From Phymorhynchus buccinoides (taxonomy: Eukaryota > Mollusca > Gastropoda > Neogastropoda > Raphitomidae), in the NCBI GenBank assembly GCA_017654935.2, contig CM065711.1, positions 27,222,836-27,286,835 on the forward strand: DNA of 64,000 bases, given 5' to 3'. The notes under the pieces were generated by a model, which did not search any database, was not told where the DNA came from, and saw only the letters and a program-made list of their open reading frames with translations. This document shows positions 9,570 to 20,499 of the stretch, piece by piece. Made by a program: the position numbers and the translations under genes. How positions within the stretch are numbered: the stretch's first letter is position 1; every line of letters begins with the position of its first letter.

Positions 9570-9842
9570 AAGATAATTTTGATTTGACTTGACGCCCAAC
9601 GTCAGCAGTCCTCGGGTCTCTCTGGCCAAGAGAGTGGGGATGTACCTGCGGTCGTGTTAGCATACATACATACGTAGCCACGCCCACAGGATGAAAAAAA
9701 AGCTTGAAGCTTGCTCCTTTATCGTCACTTAAGATAATTTTGACTTGACTTGACACCCAACATCAGCAGTCCTCGAATCTCTTTGGCCGAGAGAGTGGGG
9801 ATGTACCTGCGGTCGTGTTAACGTACATACGTAGCCACGCCC
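9570..9842. repeat. Two direct copies of a ~115-bp repeat
   Basis: Both copies contain AAGATAATTTTGA(T/C)TTGACT, GTCAGCAGTCCTCG, GAGAGTGGGGATGTACCTGC and TACGTAGCCACGCCCA. Mirrored at about 60075-60350. Confidence 0.8.
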
Positions 9843-10418
9843 AACGCGTTTGTCCCACTATTGAAAGATTCATCTGTGCTCCTCTCATATTTTCATTCAA
9901 CTTTTTTCATTCGTTCCTGTTCATGCTGATTTGTGGGTAGGTTTTAATAGACAATTTTCAGGGGGAAAACCTAGGGGAGAGCACTTTGTGAAAATTAGAG
10001 TTGTTTACCTCCATTACTCGGTCAAATACCATAGCAACAATGGTGTTGAAGCTTAAAACCGCAGGTTGCCAGTCAGCGACTTGCAAACATTTTTTTTAGA
10101 AAAATAAGGGGTGGCCAGCTGCTACAAAGTGATAGAACTTGCAAACTGTGACGTAAAAATATAAATTACATCAAATTTAGAATGACGCACTGTGTTCTAC
10201 ATGCTGTGTGTCTCTTCAAACACACGAGGCGAGGGTTGGGGATCTACCTGAAGGTAGAGTAACTTCCCCTGTTTGACCGATTGAATTAGGCGAGATGCAC
10301 TCCCACACACCTATGAAATTACTCCCCTTAATTATTTCCAAACAATTCCTATTGAAGGAGAATGAATGTACAACCCTTTTCGTTACTTTTTGAAGCTGCT
10401 TGCGTTATTATGTTTCTA
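9843..10418. other. No gene seen
   Basis: Non-coding, AT-rich sequence; mirrored in the right arm. Nothing recognised. Confidence 0.5.
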
Positions 10419-10585
10419 CAGTGGAACCTCCCTTATAAGACCTCCCGTTATAAGACTCCCTCCCACATGAGACCTACCTCTTTGAGACATTGCCCTTCTT
10501 TGTAAGCATTAAAATTATGAGACCCCTCCCTTATAAGACCTCATTTTGAATGATTTTTGAAGGTCTCGTAAGGGAGGTTCCACTG
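10419..10585. mobile_element. pogo/Tc1-mariner-type MITE
   Basis: Terminal inverted repeats CAGTGGAACCTCCCTTATAA...TAAGGGAGGTTCCACTG are flanked by TA on both sides (10417-10418 and 10586-10587), the Tc1/mariner target signature. It is 167 bp with no coding capacity. Right-arm allele at 59339-59505. Confidence 0.9.
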
Positions 10586-10739
10586 TATTTTTTATTATGT
10601 GTGTTTTTGTTGTAGGTAAAATGTGTGTGGTAATATTCCTTGATGTGCCATGCTATAGTGTCGTAAGTTTGTGTGGTAATGTTCCTTGATGTGCCATGCT
10701 ATAGTGTCGTAAGTTTATGAAGGGGCATGGTGAATATAT

Positions 10740-11095
10740 TAATTACCAGCCGCGAGCGAAAAGCGGGCGAAGCTGGTTAATGTTTTCAGAGAATTCTGTT
10801 TGTTCTTGACTATGTGTGTCTATGCTAACATGATAACGTTTGAACGGAGGGACCTCTGAAGCTCAAATTTTGCGTGCAGATAGGTAGCTAGGATATCCAG
10901 GCCAAGTTCGAAGATGAAGGTCATCGGTCAAGGTCACTGGGGCCGGGTTTCTGAAGACCCGGTCCAAGGGAAAGGAATCTTGGAACGGAGGGACCTAGTA
11001 GGAGGCTCAAATTTTGTATGCGGATAGGTAGTTAGGATATCTAGGCCAGGTTCAAAGATGGTCAAAGGTCACTGGAGCCGTGGTTTTTTTTTGCA
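10740..11095. repeat. Dispersed repeat with two ~115-bp direct copies
   Basis: A first block CCGCGAGCGAAAAGCGGGCG is followed by two copies of GGAGGGACCT...CTCAAATTTTG..TGC.GATAGGTAG...GGTCAAAGGTCACTGG. The AAGGTCA words recall the repeats at 24853-26060. Mirrored at about 58880-59235. Confidence 0.7.
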
Positions 11096-11219
11096 GTTAA
11101 AAAATTAATAATAACATTCCAATCACATATTCTCTTCTCAACAGGAATAGATGGACACAATGTGTTGAATTTCAGATCAAACAATTTCCCCCGAAGTCGC
11201 CACGTGGCGGGGTAATAAT

Positions 11220-11345
11220 AATTAAAAAAACACGGTCACACACGTAATGTTCTCATCCCTGGCTGATGCATTTGTACCACAGTGTTCAAGTGCTTCGGCT
11301 GTTCGGATGATCCCTGGAGTCTTTTAGCCAGGGGTACGACGACAA
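11220..11345. repeat. Fragment of the CCGAAGCACTTGAACACT family
   Basis: A partial inverted copy of the repeat at 4200-4535 (TTCTCATCCCTGGCTGATGC, CAAGTGCTTCGGCTGTTCG, CCTGGAGTCTTTTAGCCAGG). Confidence 0.7.
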
Positions 11346-11473
11346 GAAGAAGATCAAACAATTAACACGCAAAGTTAACGTGAACTTTGTTGGCCCTTGA
11401 TCGATTCGTTGTTCCATTTTTTGAAATTTGATGGCAAAGCAAAAGATATTGAGAGCTCAGAGATTATCAGTTA

Positions 11474-11556
11474 TTGGGATTTGCGAGTGTGATATTGCTT
11501 TTATCCTGTCTCAAGTGGTTTGCTGTTTATCACACTCGGTCTCCTAATAACGGATA
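11474..11556. repeat. Single-armed remnant of a palindromic element
   Basis: Matches one arm of the ~148-bp palindrome at 58345-58492 in the right arm; the second arm is absent here, apart from its last bases CTAATAACGG. Confidence 0.75.
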
Positions 11557-13172
11557 TTACCGATATTTTACCTCTTTCAGGTGATAATCAAACATGCATC
11601 AAAGAAGCGAGACGGCCATGCATGCAGATCTAAAATAATACTAACCACTTCACCGTAGCAAGAAAATCCCACTCATCCACAAATAATATAGTTCTCCAAG
11701 TTAGAAAGTCGTGAGCTATTTTGATCTTGCTCATTGATACATTATGAAAGGAAACTGATTATTAATCGAAACATGAACCTACTGGAATTTGCTGTATAAA
11801 AAAATAGCCTTTACAATGACATATTCGTTTTACACTGCAACCACAGGCCATAGTTATTGTCATTTCGACAATGACGAACTTTCGAGTAAGTTCACTAAGA
11901 TGACGTTTTTTGGTGGCCTGCTCAGAAGGCGCTATTTGCAATGACACAAACTTGAGTTAAGGTTGCTGGCCGCTATTTTTATCATTTGCAATTTCACTAA
12001 AAGCTACTATTCACAATTTTTTGTTCAATGTAAAATGTTCATCAGAAACAACCTTTTGCATTTATCGGGTTAAGGCACAGGGTTAGGAGTATGTTTGGGC
12101 TTTTTGTTTTACTAAACATCACTTGATGCAAAGAAAGAAAATATGGTTTGAGTACTGCAGATAGTCGCGTGCGAGTGTACAAGCCGTGAGATATATAACT
12201 GTGACGTCAAGTTTCTAATAGCAACGGTGTATTCTTACACCTTTTCTCACGCGCGTTGACACTAAGCCTATGGGTTAATATATGCAAATGATATCTCTGG
12301 ATATTGTTTTATATCTCACGGCTGGCAGGCCTCTTTGCACTACTTGTACATCGGTATATTTGTTTTTATCGGGGTAAGCGGGGTTTATTATGCATGGTTT
12401 GTTATTGTTGTTGACTTAATGAGGGAAACGGGTGGAAGTGGTTATTAAGGTTTCCTCTCTTACAATGGGAATACTATTGTTGGGTGTTTTTTTTTTAAAT
12501 CTTTATTGAACTTGTTATATTTTGATAACACGTGAGCTGGTATGGATTTCTTCGGAAGGAGACATTACACGAGGCTGAAATTCCATTCAAAAATATTTTT
12601 TGGTGCTGCGTTTTTATTTGACATTGCTTGTTAGTGTGTGAGTGATATTTGTATTGTGAACGTGCTTGGATGCATTTCTTTTTGTTCTGTGTTGCTGGTG
12701 GTGAGAGTACTGTTATTATTATTAGTTCGTGAGCCTCTGTGAAGCAAGGAACGATTGTTTTTTGTTTGATTCGTTAGTGCGTGTGCGCCTGTCCGTGGTG
12801 CAATTCATCTGTTGAACTCTTAATGCACTGCATCGAGTGATTGTTTTGCTGAGCAGCCTGTCCATCTCCTTGGGATTGAATTTGTATTCATATTCGTCCA
12901 GTTTGTTAACTACAATATTGCAGTGTTATTAGTTATTAGTTTATATTTAATTGTTGATAAATGTGTTTATTGTTGTTGTTTTTGTTGATAAATGTGTTGT
13001 TTTTCTTATGTGCACCTGGCTGCAATTTCTCAGTTATGAGATAATAAAGATGATTTGATTTGATTTGAAAGGGAACTAACTCGCGTAAGGAACTTTTAAG
13101 TCGCTCAGTTAATCTCTTGTTTTTTCCCTTCTTTTTTTTCCGTACTGGGCCTTAATTGGGTTTTTATCATTA
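11557..13172. other. No gene seen; ends in a (GATTT)n LINE-like tail
   Basis: Non-coding. The end TGAGATAATAAAGATGATTTG followed by GATTTGATTTG (about 13038-13070) looks like the 3' end of a non-LTR retroelement, but no reverse transcriptase can be read upstream. Mirrored at about 56780-58300. Confidence 0.5.
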
Positions 13173-13342
13173 CAGTGGAAGCTCCCTTATAAGACCTTCA
13201 AAATTCATCCAAAATTAGGTATTAGGGAGGTCTTATAAGGGAGGTAATTTTAATACTTACAAAGAAGGGCAATGTCTCAGAGAAGTAGGTCTTATATGGG
13301 AGGGAGTCTTATAATGGGAGGTCCTAAAGGGAGGTTCCACTG
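13173..13342. mobile_element. pogo/Tc1-mariner-type MITE
   Basis: The same family as 10419-10585, with ends CAGTGGAAGCTCCCTTATAA and AGGGAGGTTCCACTG and flanking TA at 13171-13172 and 13343-13344. Right-arm allele at 56524-56683. Confidence 0.9.
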
Positions 13343-13349
13343 TAGTGAC

Positions 13350-13630
13350 ATTTCACCTTGGCTTAAGGCTGTGTCAGACCAATTGACATAAGCTAGAATG
13401 CCAAGGCTACATCAAAATGTTATGTTCTGCATAGCTATGCTGGGATTGTCTTTAGCCATGGCAAGCACCTAGCATAACATCATCAGTCTCCAAAGACGGA
13501 GTGTGGCTGCCCACGTGGCGGGGTAATCAAAAACGGTCATGCGCGCAATCTTCTCATGCCTAGCTGTTGCGTTTGTACCATAGTGTTCAAGTGCTTCGGC
13601 TGATCCCTGGAGTCTAAGCCAGGGTAAGGT
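13350..13630. repeat. CCGAAGCACTTGAACACT family, inverted copy
   Basis: The reverse complement of the family at 4200-4535, with GGAGTGTGGCTGCCCACGTGG and GTGTTCAAGTGCTTCGGCTG visible. Confidence 0.75.
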
Positions 13631-13899
13631 AACAACAACGAACATTAGTCAACATTAATCTTAAATCTGGCCGATAGTAAAGTAAGATTGACATGGATGC
13701 TCCTGCTTTCAGGATGCTCCTGCTTTCAGGATTTTTTTTGTATTGCCTGGAGCCAACGTCGCTGGATTATGCGAATTTGAGAAGATGCATTTTGCTGTTA
13801 TAGAGGTTATGAAGTTTAACCAGAAGTGAAAGTGCAACGAGAGCCTGTCAATGACATTGGAAACTGTTGTTTCCCTTCAGCTTCCAGGAGTCATTGCCC

Positions 13900-14545
13900 A
13901 GCTCATGCCATGTCAGGGGGTGCATAGGCATTTGATTAGACACCCATAGGGTTAATGCCTTCCGGCTTTAGGTCAGGTGATGTGTTGTGACGGGTCAACC
14001 TCATCCCAGAGTACTGCCTGACGCTAGTGATCAGGAGGGTTTGGTTAGAGTTGTCCTCCTGGACAACTTGTCGACCAAGACTTAGAGCACTGTCTACCCT
14101 TTGGTGAGGTCTCTTCCGCCATTGCAGCCATTGGGTGGTTCATGCCTCCTCTTCTGCCTGCTCTGCCGTTGGTCTTCACACGTGCACATGGTCGTTGATT
14201 CCTACAGTGGGAACTCTCCGGCCTGGCCGTTGACATCTGTAGCAGTTGTCCGCCCAGCGATGCAGTGTCAACCTCGCCCCCTCACATGGTTTAGCCCGCT
14301 TGCTGAAGCGGTGTACCGGGGTGTGGCGCTTGGAGCCAACATGTGAGAGATTTAGGAGATGGATGAGGACCAGTGTTGCCCGTCCACTCTACTAGATAGA
14401 GTGCAGCAGCCAGACAACAAAGGTACTACAGTGGATGAGGACCAGTGTTGCCCGTCCACTCTACTAGGTAGAGTGCAGCAGCCAGACAACAAAGGTACTA
14501 CCTCTATCCAGAGCCCCCTACCTCCCACCCAGGAAAACGCAAAGA
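13900..14545. repeat. Unclassified repeat with a 72-bp direct duplication
   Basis: GC-richer non-coding block. At 14361-14432 and 14433-14504 two 72-bp units (GGATGAGGACCAGTGTTGCC...) are nearly identical, and the right arm also has two (about 55380-55527). Short frames on both strands lack domains. Confidence 0.6.
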
Positions 14546-14734
14546 AAATACAATTAAAAACTGTTCACTTCGTTTATTAAAAAGTCCGCTCAATATTGAC
14601 ATCCTTTGCACCATGATGATGATTTTTATAAAGTTAAATTAGGACATTATATACTTTTCTTTTACATATCACATTTCTGAACACCATTGTTTCTGAATCT
14701 CCCATCTCAGTATTTATATATCACATATCACTAG

Positions 14735-15135
14735 CCGGTTGAACACCCCGCTTCGCGGATAATAAGCCAGGTTGATTGTTTACCACCCACCCCCTCCCCG
14801 AAAAAAAAATAATGGGGACAGAGCCAGGTTCGAACTCGGAATGTTCGTGTGAGAGTAGTACGCCTAACCCACACAGCTACGGTTTTTCTCTGACGTGAGA
14901 GTAAAATTCACCCTTTTAGAGAGACCCCAACTTTGACCCACTGCTCGACTGACCCCAACTTTGACTAATTACGCTAATTACGGGGCGCGTTGCCAAATGT
15001 AAAGTACCCTACCGTCAGCATGGGTCATCCCTCTGGATACTGCGAAAGTTTGGCGGCGCTAGAACCACGCTAAATACGGTTGCATAGCGGACACACAGAC
15101 AGACGGACGGACACAGCTGGCACATATATATTTAG
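14735..15135 (-). mobile_element. tRNA-headed SINE-like element (family B)
   Basis: Read on the minus strand it has GTAGCTGTGTGGGTTAGGCG and a B box GAGTTCGAACCTGGCTC (about 14820-14885). A conserved body TTTGACTAATTACGCTAATT is shared with 20120-20150 and 51065-51100. Terminal blocks mention GCTTCGCGGATAATAAGCC. The same family heads the element at 20500-20800. Mirrored at 54740-55150. Confidence 0.7.
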
Positions 15136-15206
15136 ATTATTCTGACTTTTCTATTAACCCTTTTACCGCCAGCGAATCTTTGAGCCAACATTTTCCATTG
15201 AACTTA

Positions 15207-15377
15207 CCGTATTTTACGGACTATAAGGCGATACTTTTTTTTCTCAGACTAAGACCCCTGCGCCTTATAATATGACTACTAAAATAGTAAGAATTATAAT
15301 AACAGAATCTGAATTTTGTGTAAAATTTGGGGGGTGCGCCTTATAATCAGGTGCGCCTTATAGTCCCAAAAATATGG
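15207..15377. mobile_element. MITE with CCGTATTTTACGGACTATAA ends
   Basis: The inverted ends are CCGTATTTTACGGACTATAAG and CTTATAGTCCCAAAAATATGG, with TA on each side. The interior is GCGCCTTATAAT-rich. The right-arm allele is 54506-54671. Confidence 0.8.
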
Positions 15378-15379
15378 TA

Positions 15380-15929
15380 CAGACAAACCCCTATTTTACG
15401 ACCCTCTGTTAAGCGACCACCTCTCATTTGAGACCGGATTTGTTGGCACGGATGCATTTTACTATGTAAACGACTTCCTCTAAAACGCGACTTACGACCG
15501 CCATTTTGTTGGTTTTTACGACCGTTGTTGTCGTCTGCATAGACTTCAAGCAAAGGGAAACAACCATGGTCAAGGGCCTGAAAGCGGAGTCGCTTCCCTT
15601 GTTGTAGAAAAGATGGCGGAAAGCGTAGGAAAAGCACGAAAACCACTGACTTTGAAAAAGAAAACCACTGACTTTGGATGAGAGTGGAGGTGATTAACAG
15701 AAGTCGGCAAAGTGAAACTGTAATACATCGATTGCACAATCCTATGGAGTTGGAAAGACCCAAATCCAGTTTTAATATGTCATTGTATGTGTGCATGAAG
15801 AAGAGAGTATGAACTGTGCTGAACTTTTTCTTTCTACAGCTGCCAGTGAAAACCTCCGTCATACGACCCCTCCAATTTACGACCGATTTTTCCGGACATT
15901 TTGGAAGTCTTAAAATAGAGGTTTGTCTG
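15380..15929. mobile_element. Tigger/pogo-like non-autonomous element, absent from the right arm
   Basis: 550 bp with ends CAGACAAACCCCTATTTTA and TAAAATAGAGGTTTGTCTG, flanked by TA on both sides (15378-15379, 15930-15931). Words such as TTTTACGACC and AAGCGACCACC near the ends recall Tigger/pogo TIRs. No recognisable transposase. The matching right-arm site (about 54500-54506) reads straight through with a single TA. Confidence 0.9.
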
Positions 15930-16030
15930 TACTTGGCTACAGAAAAGATTTCGTCTGCCTTATTGTGGGATTTCTCTGTGACACGATTAGAATGGGGTCA
16001 ATCCTTACTGACCTAATTGAAGAACACAAT

Positions 16031-16215
16031 GGCTCCCCCCCACCTGCGTGCACATCTCGACCCTTCCAACGGAAGTGTCGCCATCTTAGTCCTTATTTGT
16101 GTGTAAACAGCATCGATCTGGCATTTTTCAAACAAAGTTACTGACTAAGATGGCGGTCTCCACATAATATGGCACGCTCCTTGTGGCCGGATATGACGAC
16201 ACGTGGGTACAAGCC
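16031..16215. mobile_element. 185-bp MITE, absent from the right arm
   Basis: Ends GGCTCC and AAGCC are flanked by AT (16029-16030, 16216-16217). An internal inverted pair is GTCGCCATCTTAGTC and GACTAAGATGGCGG. The right arm near 54400-54410 has the uninterrupted AACACAATAT site. Confidence 0.75.
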
Positions 16216-16510
16216 ATATGATAGAATAATAGACCCTGATTTCAAGAGTTTTAAAGACATGGGTGATAAATCAATATTGTGCAAAAATGCGACATTGGCG
16301 GTGAAAGGGTTGTCTCGGAGCACGTTAACATTATTCACAAGATATTTCTATTTCCCCATGGCCAACAGTTAATTACAGGTCATATTATGAGTGGCCTAAC
16401 ACAGTGTTGTCACGGGGAAATAGATATTTTGTGAATATTGTTAACGTGTACCGAAACCTTTACCAATTTTCTATTCCATCCCCCCTCCCCCTCCCCCACC
16501 CCCATTCTGA

Positions 16511-16516
16511 TTTATT
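16511..16516 (-). promoter_or_regulatory. Candidate poly(A) signal AATAAA for TTC32 (left arm)
   Basis: TTTATT on the + strand, about 230 nt past the TTC32 stop codon. The right arm conserves it at 54112-54117. Confidence 0.4.
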
Positions 16517-16551
16517 TACAAACTTTTAGCTTTTCCTGTCCAGTGTACAAG

Positions 16552-16554
<3 letters not shown>

Positions 16555-16594
<40 letters not shown>

Positions 16595-16645
16595 CTTTCA
16601 ATTTTAGATCACGACTGGTTGCTGACAATATTTTGCTGCAACTCA

Positions 16646-16679
<34 letters not shown>
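16555..16679. repeat. (CT)n and (CA)n microsatellites in the TTC32 3' region
   Basis: CT run at about 16555-16586 and CA run at about 16647-16679, with different lengths in the right arm. Confidence 0.9.
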
Positions 16680-16681
<2 letters not shown>

Positions 16682-16744
16682 GCTAAATTCTGGAAAATAC
16701 CCTCCCTTCCCACCCCCACCCCCACACCCCAACAAAATTCAATA

Positions 16745-16881
16745 TCATGACTGTTTGTTGAATCGTTTTTGTTGCAACTCCAAATCGATCATGGACTGTT
16801 GTAAACATTTCTGGGCGGACTCCATGTCGGGTCTCAGTGACAATGCTTTCTGCATGTCCGCCACTGCTTCCGAGAAACGAC
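16745..16881 (-). CDS. TTC32: TTC32 exon 3 (left-arm copy)
   Basis: The terminal exon of tetratricopeptide repeat protein 32, minus strand. The acceptor is a C-rich tract plus CAG just above 16881; the stop codon is complementary to 16745-16747. It supplies 2 nt of the split Ser codon and then RFSEAVADMQKALSLRPDM, the third TPR, and a basic Q/K-rich end (QQKRFNKQS). The amino-acid sequence equals that of the right-arm exon 53734-53870. Human TTC32 has the same layout, with the last TPR followed by a short charged tail. TPR domains are protein-binding helical repeats; the partner of TTC32 is not established. Confidence 0.88.
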
Positions 16882-17221
16882 CTGGGGGGGGAAAAAACAA
16901 CACCAAAACATGTACAAATGTATCATGCATTTGTGTATATGACGAAAATACTTCAAAAGTCATAAGTTTCTTTATTGGCATTGTACAACGCACATGGAAA
17001 CTTGTCTTCCACCGTGTAAAAAAAAAATTTAAATAAAAAAATAAAAAAATAAAAGTATGAAACATAAATTTACATTAACAAATATGTAACTCTCACACCA
17101 CACCCAATCATTCATCTGCTCTCTGCTATCTTGCTCACTCATCATGCAACCCACCACCACTTCCGCCTTCATTTAAAACCCTTTCTTTTCCTTCCTTTCC
17201 TTTTCCTTTGTCCTTGTTCCT

Positions 17222-17293
17222 TTTCTCTTTTTTTCCCTCCCCCCCCCCCCCCTTTTTCTTCTCCTCATCCCCCCCCCCCCCCCCCCCCCCCCC
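17222..17293. repeat. Poly-C tracts
   Basis: Two C runs in TTC32 intron 2. The corresponding right-arm G run (about 53350-53371) is shorter, and the right arm lacks the following ~340 bases (about 17295-17640). Confidence 0.9.
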
Positions 17294-17639
17294 TTTTGTT
17301 TTTTATATTTTATTTAGGTAGGATTTTTCCCGCTCTCTTTCATCCTATTGTGTGTGTGGCTGACTAAGAAGGACAGCCACTCTACGCAAATTAAATATTA
17401 ACTAATAACATTTTAAAATCGATTAACCTGGTAGAGTTTTATAGTAAAAGAAAACATTTTTAAAAAAACAATAAAAATGATTTCTACTTAAAACCATAAT
17501 ATGTTTTACTGTTTATGAAAAACGACTTGAAAAATACATACATACACGTAATTTTTTGGCTCATTGGGGCAGTGGGTGGATGCCTCATGCCTCCATATGG
17601 GGAGCTGGATGACCCCGCCCCCTCCATGAGTCTCTCCCC

Positions 17640-19042
17640 GTGGGGATACTGAATACTACAATACTCACTGAGTCTGTAACGAATCAAGCCTCTGTTGTAG
17701 AGAGAGCCACAGCCTATGTTGGATCGTGATCCAGGGCATGTGTATAATCCTGTATTGCCAGTTTGAACTACCACTACCCTTACTACTACTGAATACTACA
17801 ATACTCACTCAGTCTGTAATGAATCAAGCCTCTGTTGTAGAGAGAGCCACAGCCTATGTTGGATCGTGATTCAAAGCCTGTGTGTAATCCCGCACTGCCA
17901 GTTTGAACTACCACTACCACTTCTACTACTACTACCCTTACTACTGAATACTACAATACTCACCGAGTCTGTAATGAATCAGGCCTTTGTTGTAGAGAGC
18001 TACAGCCTATGTAGGATCATGATCATGATCCAGGGCCTGTGTATAATCCTGTATCACCAGTTTGAACTACCACTACCCTTACTACTACTGAATACTACAA
18101 TACTCACTGAGTCTGTAACGAATCAAGCCTCTGTTGTATAGAGAGAGCTACAGCCTGTGTTGTAGAGAGAGCCACAGCCTATGTAGGATCATGATCCAGG
18201 GCCTGTGTATAATCCTGTATTGCCAGTTTGAACTTCCACTACCACTACTACTACTACTACTACCACTACCCCTACTACTACATGTACTACTGAATAATAC
18301 AATACTCACCGAGTCTGTAACGAATCAAGCCTCTGTTGTAGAGAGCCACAGCCTGTGTTGTATCGTGATCCAAGGCCTGTGTGTAATCCTGTATTGCCAG
18401 TTTGAACTTCCACTACTCTTACTACTTACTACCGTATTTTCCAGGCTATAAGCCGCTACTTTTTTCTTCAACTTTGACCCCTGCGGCTAAAACAACGATT
18501 GCGGCTAATTTGTGAATATTTCCCCTTCCGTATCTTAGGCTGGTCGTCAACTCCAGCCTGTGCCGTGCGTGTTGACATCGTCAATCTCGGTAAAAACGAA
18601 CCGTTCTCAGGCTGAAACTGAAGAATTTAATCAGCGATACACGATCTGACCACTAAATTTCACCACTTGTATGCACATGTGTCATCACACTGACACAGCA
18701 GTTTATACTACTGAATACTACAATACTCACTGAGTCTGTAATGAATCAGGCCTCTGTTGTAGAGAGCCACCGCCAACGTAGGATCGTGATCCAGGGCCTG
18801 TGTGTAATCCTGTATCGCCAGTTTGAACTACCACTATCACTTCTTCTACTACTACTACCCTTACTACTGAATACTACAATACTCACTCAGTCTGTAATGA
18901 ATCAGGCCTCTGTTGTAGAGAGCCACCGCCAACGTAGGATCATGATCCAGGGCCTGTGTGTAATCCTGTATCGCCAGTTTGAACTACCACTACCACTTCT
19001 TCTACTACTACTACCCTTACTACTGAATACTACAATACTCAC
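17640..19042 (-). repeat. TTC32 exon-2-derived tandem array (7 decayed units)
   Basis: Units of ~145-170 bp each contain the last ~98 bases of TTC32 exon 2, its GTGAGTATTGTAGTATTCAG donor region and a (GTA)n spacer. On the minus strand they read FKLAVRDYTQAL...YNRGLIHYRLS, about one 34-residue TPR period. Units end near 17670, 17810, 17965, 18112, 18312, 18737 and 18890; the real exon 2 follows at 19043. Many units carry substitutions or small deletions. A MITE-like insert interrupts the array at 18431. The right arm has five full units plus a fragment. Confidence 0.9.
18431..18710. mobile_element. Partial MITE related to 15207-15377, inside the array
   Basis: It begins ACCGTATTTTCCAGGCTATA and continues AAGCCGCTACTTTTTTC, similar to the end of the MITE at 15207. 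The other end is not clear, so the boundary near 18710 is set by the return of the array sequence. Present in the right arm at about 52985-53262. Confidence 0.55.
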
Positions 19043-19203
19043 TCAGTCTGTAATGAATCAGGCCTCTGTTGTAGAGAGCCACCGCCAACGTAGGATCATG
19101 ATCCAGGGCCTGTGTGTAATCCCGCACTGCCAGTTTGAACTCCACTTTGAGGTAATACAGGAAGCCTCGGTTGTTGTACGCTAATGCCACCAGCTTCTCT
19201 CCC
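19043..19203 (-). CDS. TTC32: TTC32 exon 2 (left-arm copy)
   Basis: 161 bp on the minus strand. The acceptor is TTTTTTCAG just above 19203; the donor is A|GTGAGT at 19042. It encodes EGEKLVALAYNNRGFLYYLK through YNRGLIHYRLS. Two TPR signature blocks, YNNRG and YNRG, are 35 residues apart, and the order matches TTC32 (YNNRG...DYT.A(L/I)...YNRGL(I)..YRL). Phase: 1 nt completes Glu45 and 1 nt begins Ser99. Compared with the right arm I see two synonymous differences (His80 CAC/CAT, Leu98 CTC/CTG) and none that alter the protein. The decayed tandem copies lie directly downstream. Confidence 0.9.
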
Positions 19204-19244
19204 CTGAAAAAAATAAACAACAAAAGGTTCCGTATATAACTTAC

Positions 19245-19425
19245 AAATAACAAGGTCAAGGTCACGACGGCGGTAATTTATGCGCGGATGCCTTCCTCTC
19301 ATGGTGGCACACCACCACACAAAATTTGAAGTGATTCTGTCAAGCGGTGCGGGAGATATCCTTAGGACAGACCCCCGTCTGGAGGGGGGAACACATACAC
19401 AAACGGATTTAGACTCCTTTGCGAT
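19245..19425. repeat. AAGGTCAAGGTCAC-type dispersed repeat, single copy
   Basis: Shares CAAGGTCACGACGGCG, GCGCGGATGCCTTCCTCTCA and GGGAGATATCCTTAGGACAG with the array at 24853-26060. It lies in TTC32 intron 1. Right-arm counterpart at 51840-51970. Confidence 0.8.
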
Positions 19426-19919
19426 CGTAGATTGGCAAAGGACAATAATGTAACGGAAAGGGCGACCAAAGAGTCTAAGGAATCGTGAACTTGGGTGCAT
19501 CCAAAACATTAGATTGGGGAGGGGGAGGGGGGGGGGGGGGGTTGTCATGCTGTCCAGGCGTTTCTTTGCACATATAGATAAAGAACAAATGTCAGGTGTA
19601 AAGACATGTTCTCAATATCGTTTGTTTCTTCTCAATATACTTCTTCTTCAATCGCTCAGTTTCCTGTCAATTATGAGCGCAGATGCGTCATGCTGCCGCT
19701 ATGTGCCCTAAGAAATAAGCCCAGCAAGTCCGACTTCGACTGGAGGAAATGTTTTTGAAAGCGTTGCGTGAAAAAAAGGCAGGAGAATGGACAGGTAAGG
19801 CAGAAAGATAGTAGATGACAGTAAGCAAAGGGAAAAGACGAGAGTGAAAGAGAGTGACAGATTACAGGAAGATACAAGCACAGAACTTCCAGAAGGTGGT
19901 GAAACTATTTATACAAAAG

Positions 19920-20240
19920 ACCCCCCGGTATCCCCACGGGGGGCTCAATATACTGATCCTCATGTGAACATTGAAAGAGGCCAACTTCTCATATCGGTAA
20001 TCTTTGTGCAAAGTTTCATCACAATCACTAGTTCAAGATGTAGTGATTGGAACAGACTTTGTAACACCTTCCCCCCTCCAGATGGATTATCCCGGGTTAA
20101 CATAGGGTACATTACATTTTGCAACACGCTCCGTAATTAGCATAATTAGTCAAAGTCAAGCGAACGACCAGGTCAGTGGTTCTAGATACCCACTGCTTTT
20201 TGTTTGTGGCTCAAGCCACAAACTTTGTCTGTCGGTCGGT
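19920..20240. repeat. Dispersed repeat with TTTGTGGCTTGAGCCACAAA hairpin
   Basis: Contains the GTAATTAGCATAATTAGTCAAAG body of SINE family B (inverted relative to 14735-15135) and ends in a short perfect hairpin, TTTGTGGCTCAAGCCACAAA. TTC32 intron 1; mirrored at 50985-51320. Confidence 0.65.
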
Positions 20241-20499
20241 CGGTCCAAAATTGTCGCACTTCAAATCGAGGCTACACTTCAAATTGAGGCCGCTCTTTAA
20301 AATGATGTATTTTAAAAGCGTACAAAATAATAAACATACGTAATACAGACACTACAACAGACACGAGGAGTATGCGGTGCTTCTTTTGATGAGTATAAGT
20401 AGGATACATAGTTTTAAATGTTTTCCAAAAGATATAAAAAGTTACGAAATGGTGCAGAGATAACATTCTGGTTTACAGATTAAAATTATTGAAAAGCCA

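Noticed and set aside
15347..15862. 171-codon minus-strand frame as transposase of the element at 15380
   Set aside because: No DDE/DDD motif, helix-turn-helix or similarity to pogo/Tc1 enzymes that I can recognise; it also runs past the element end.
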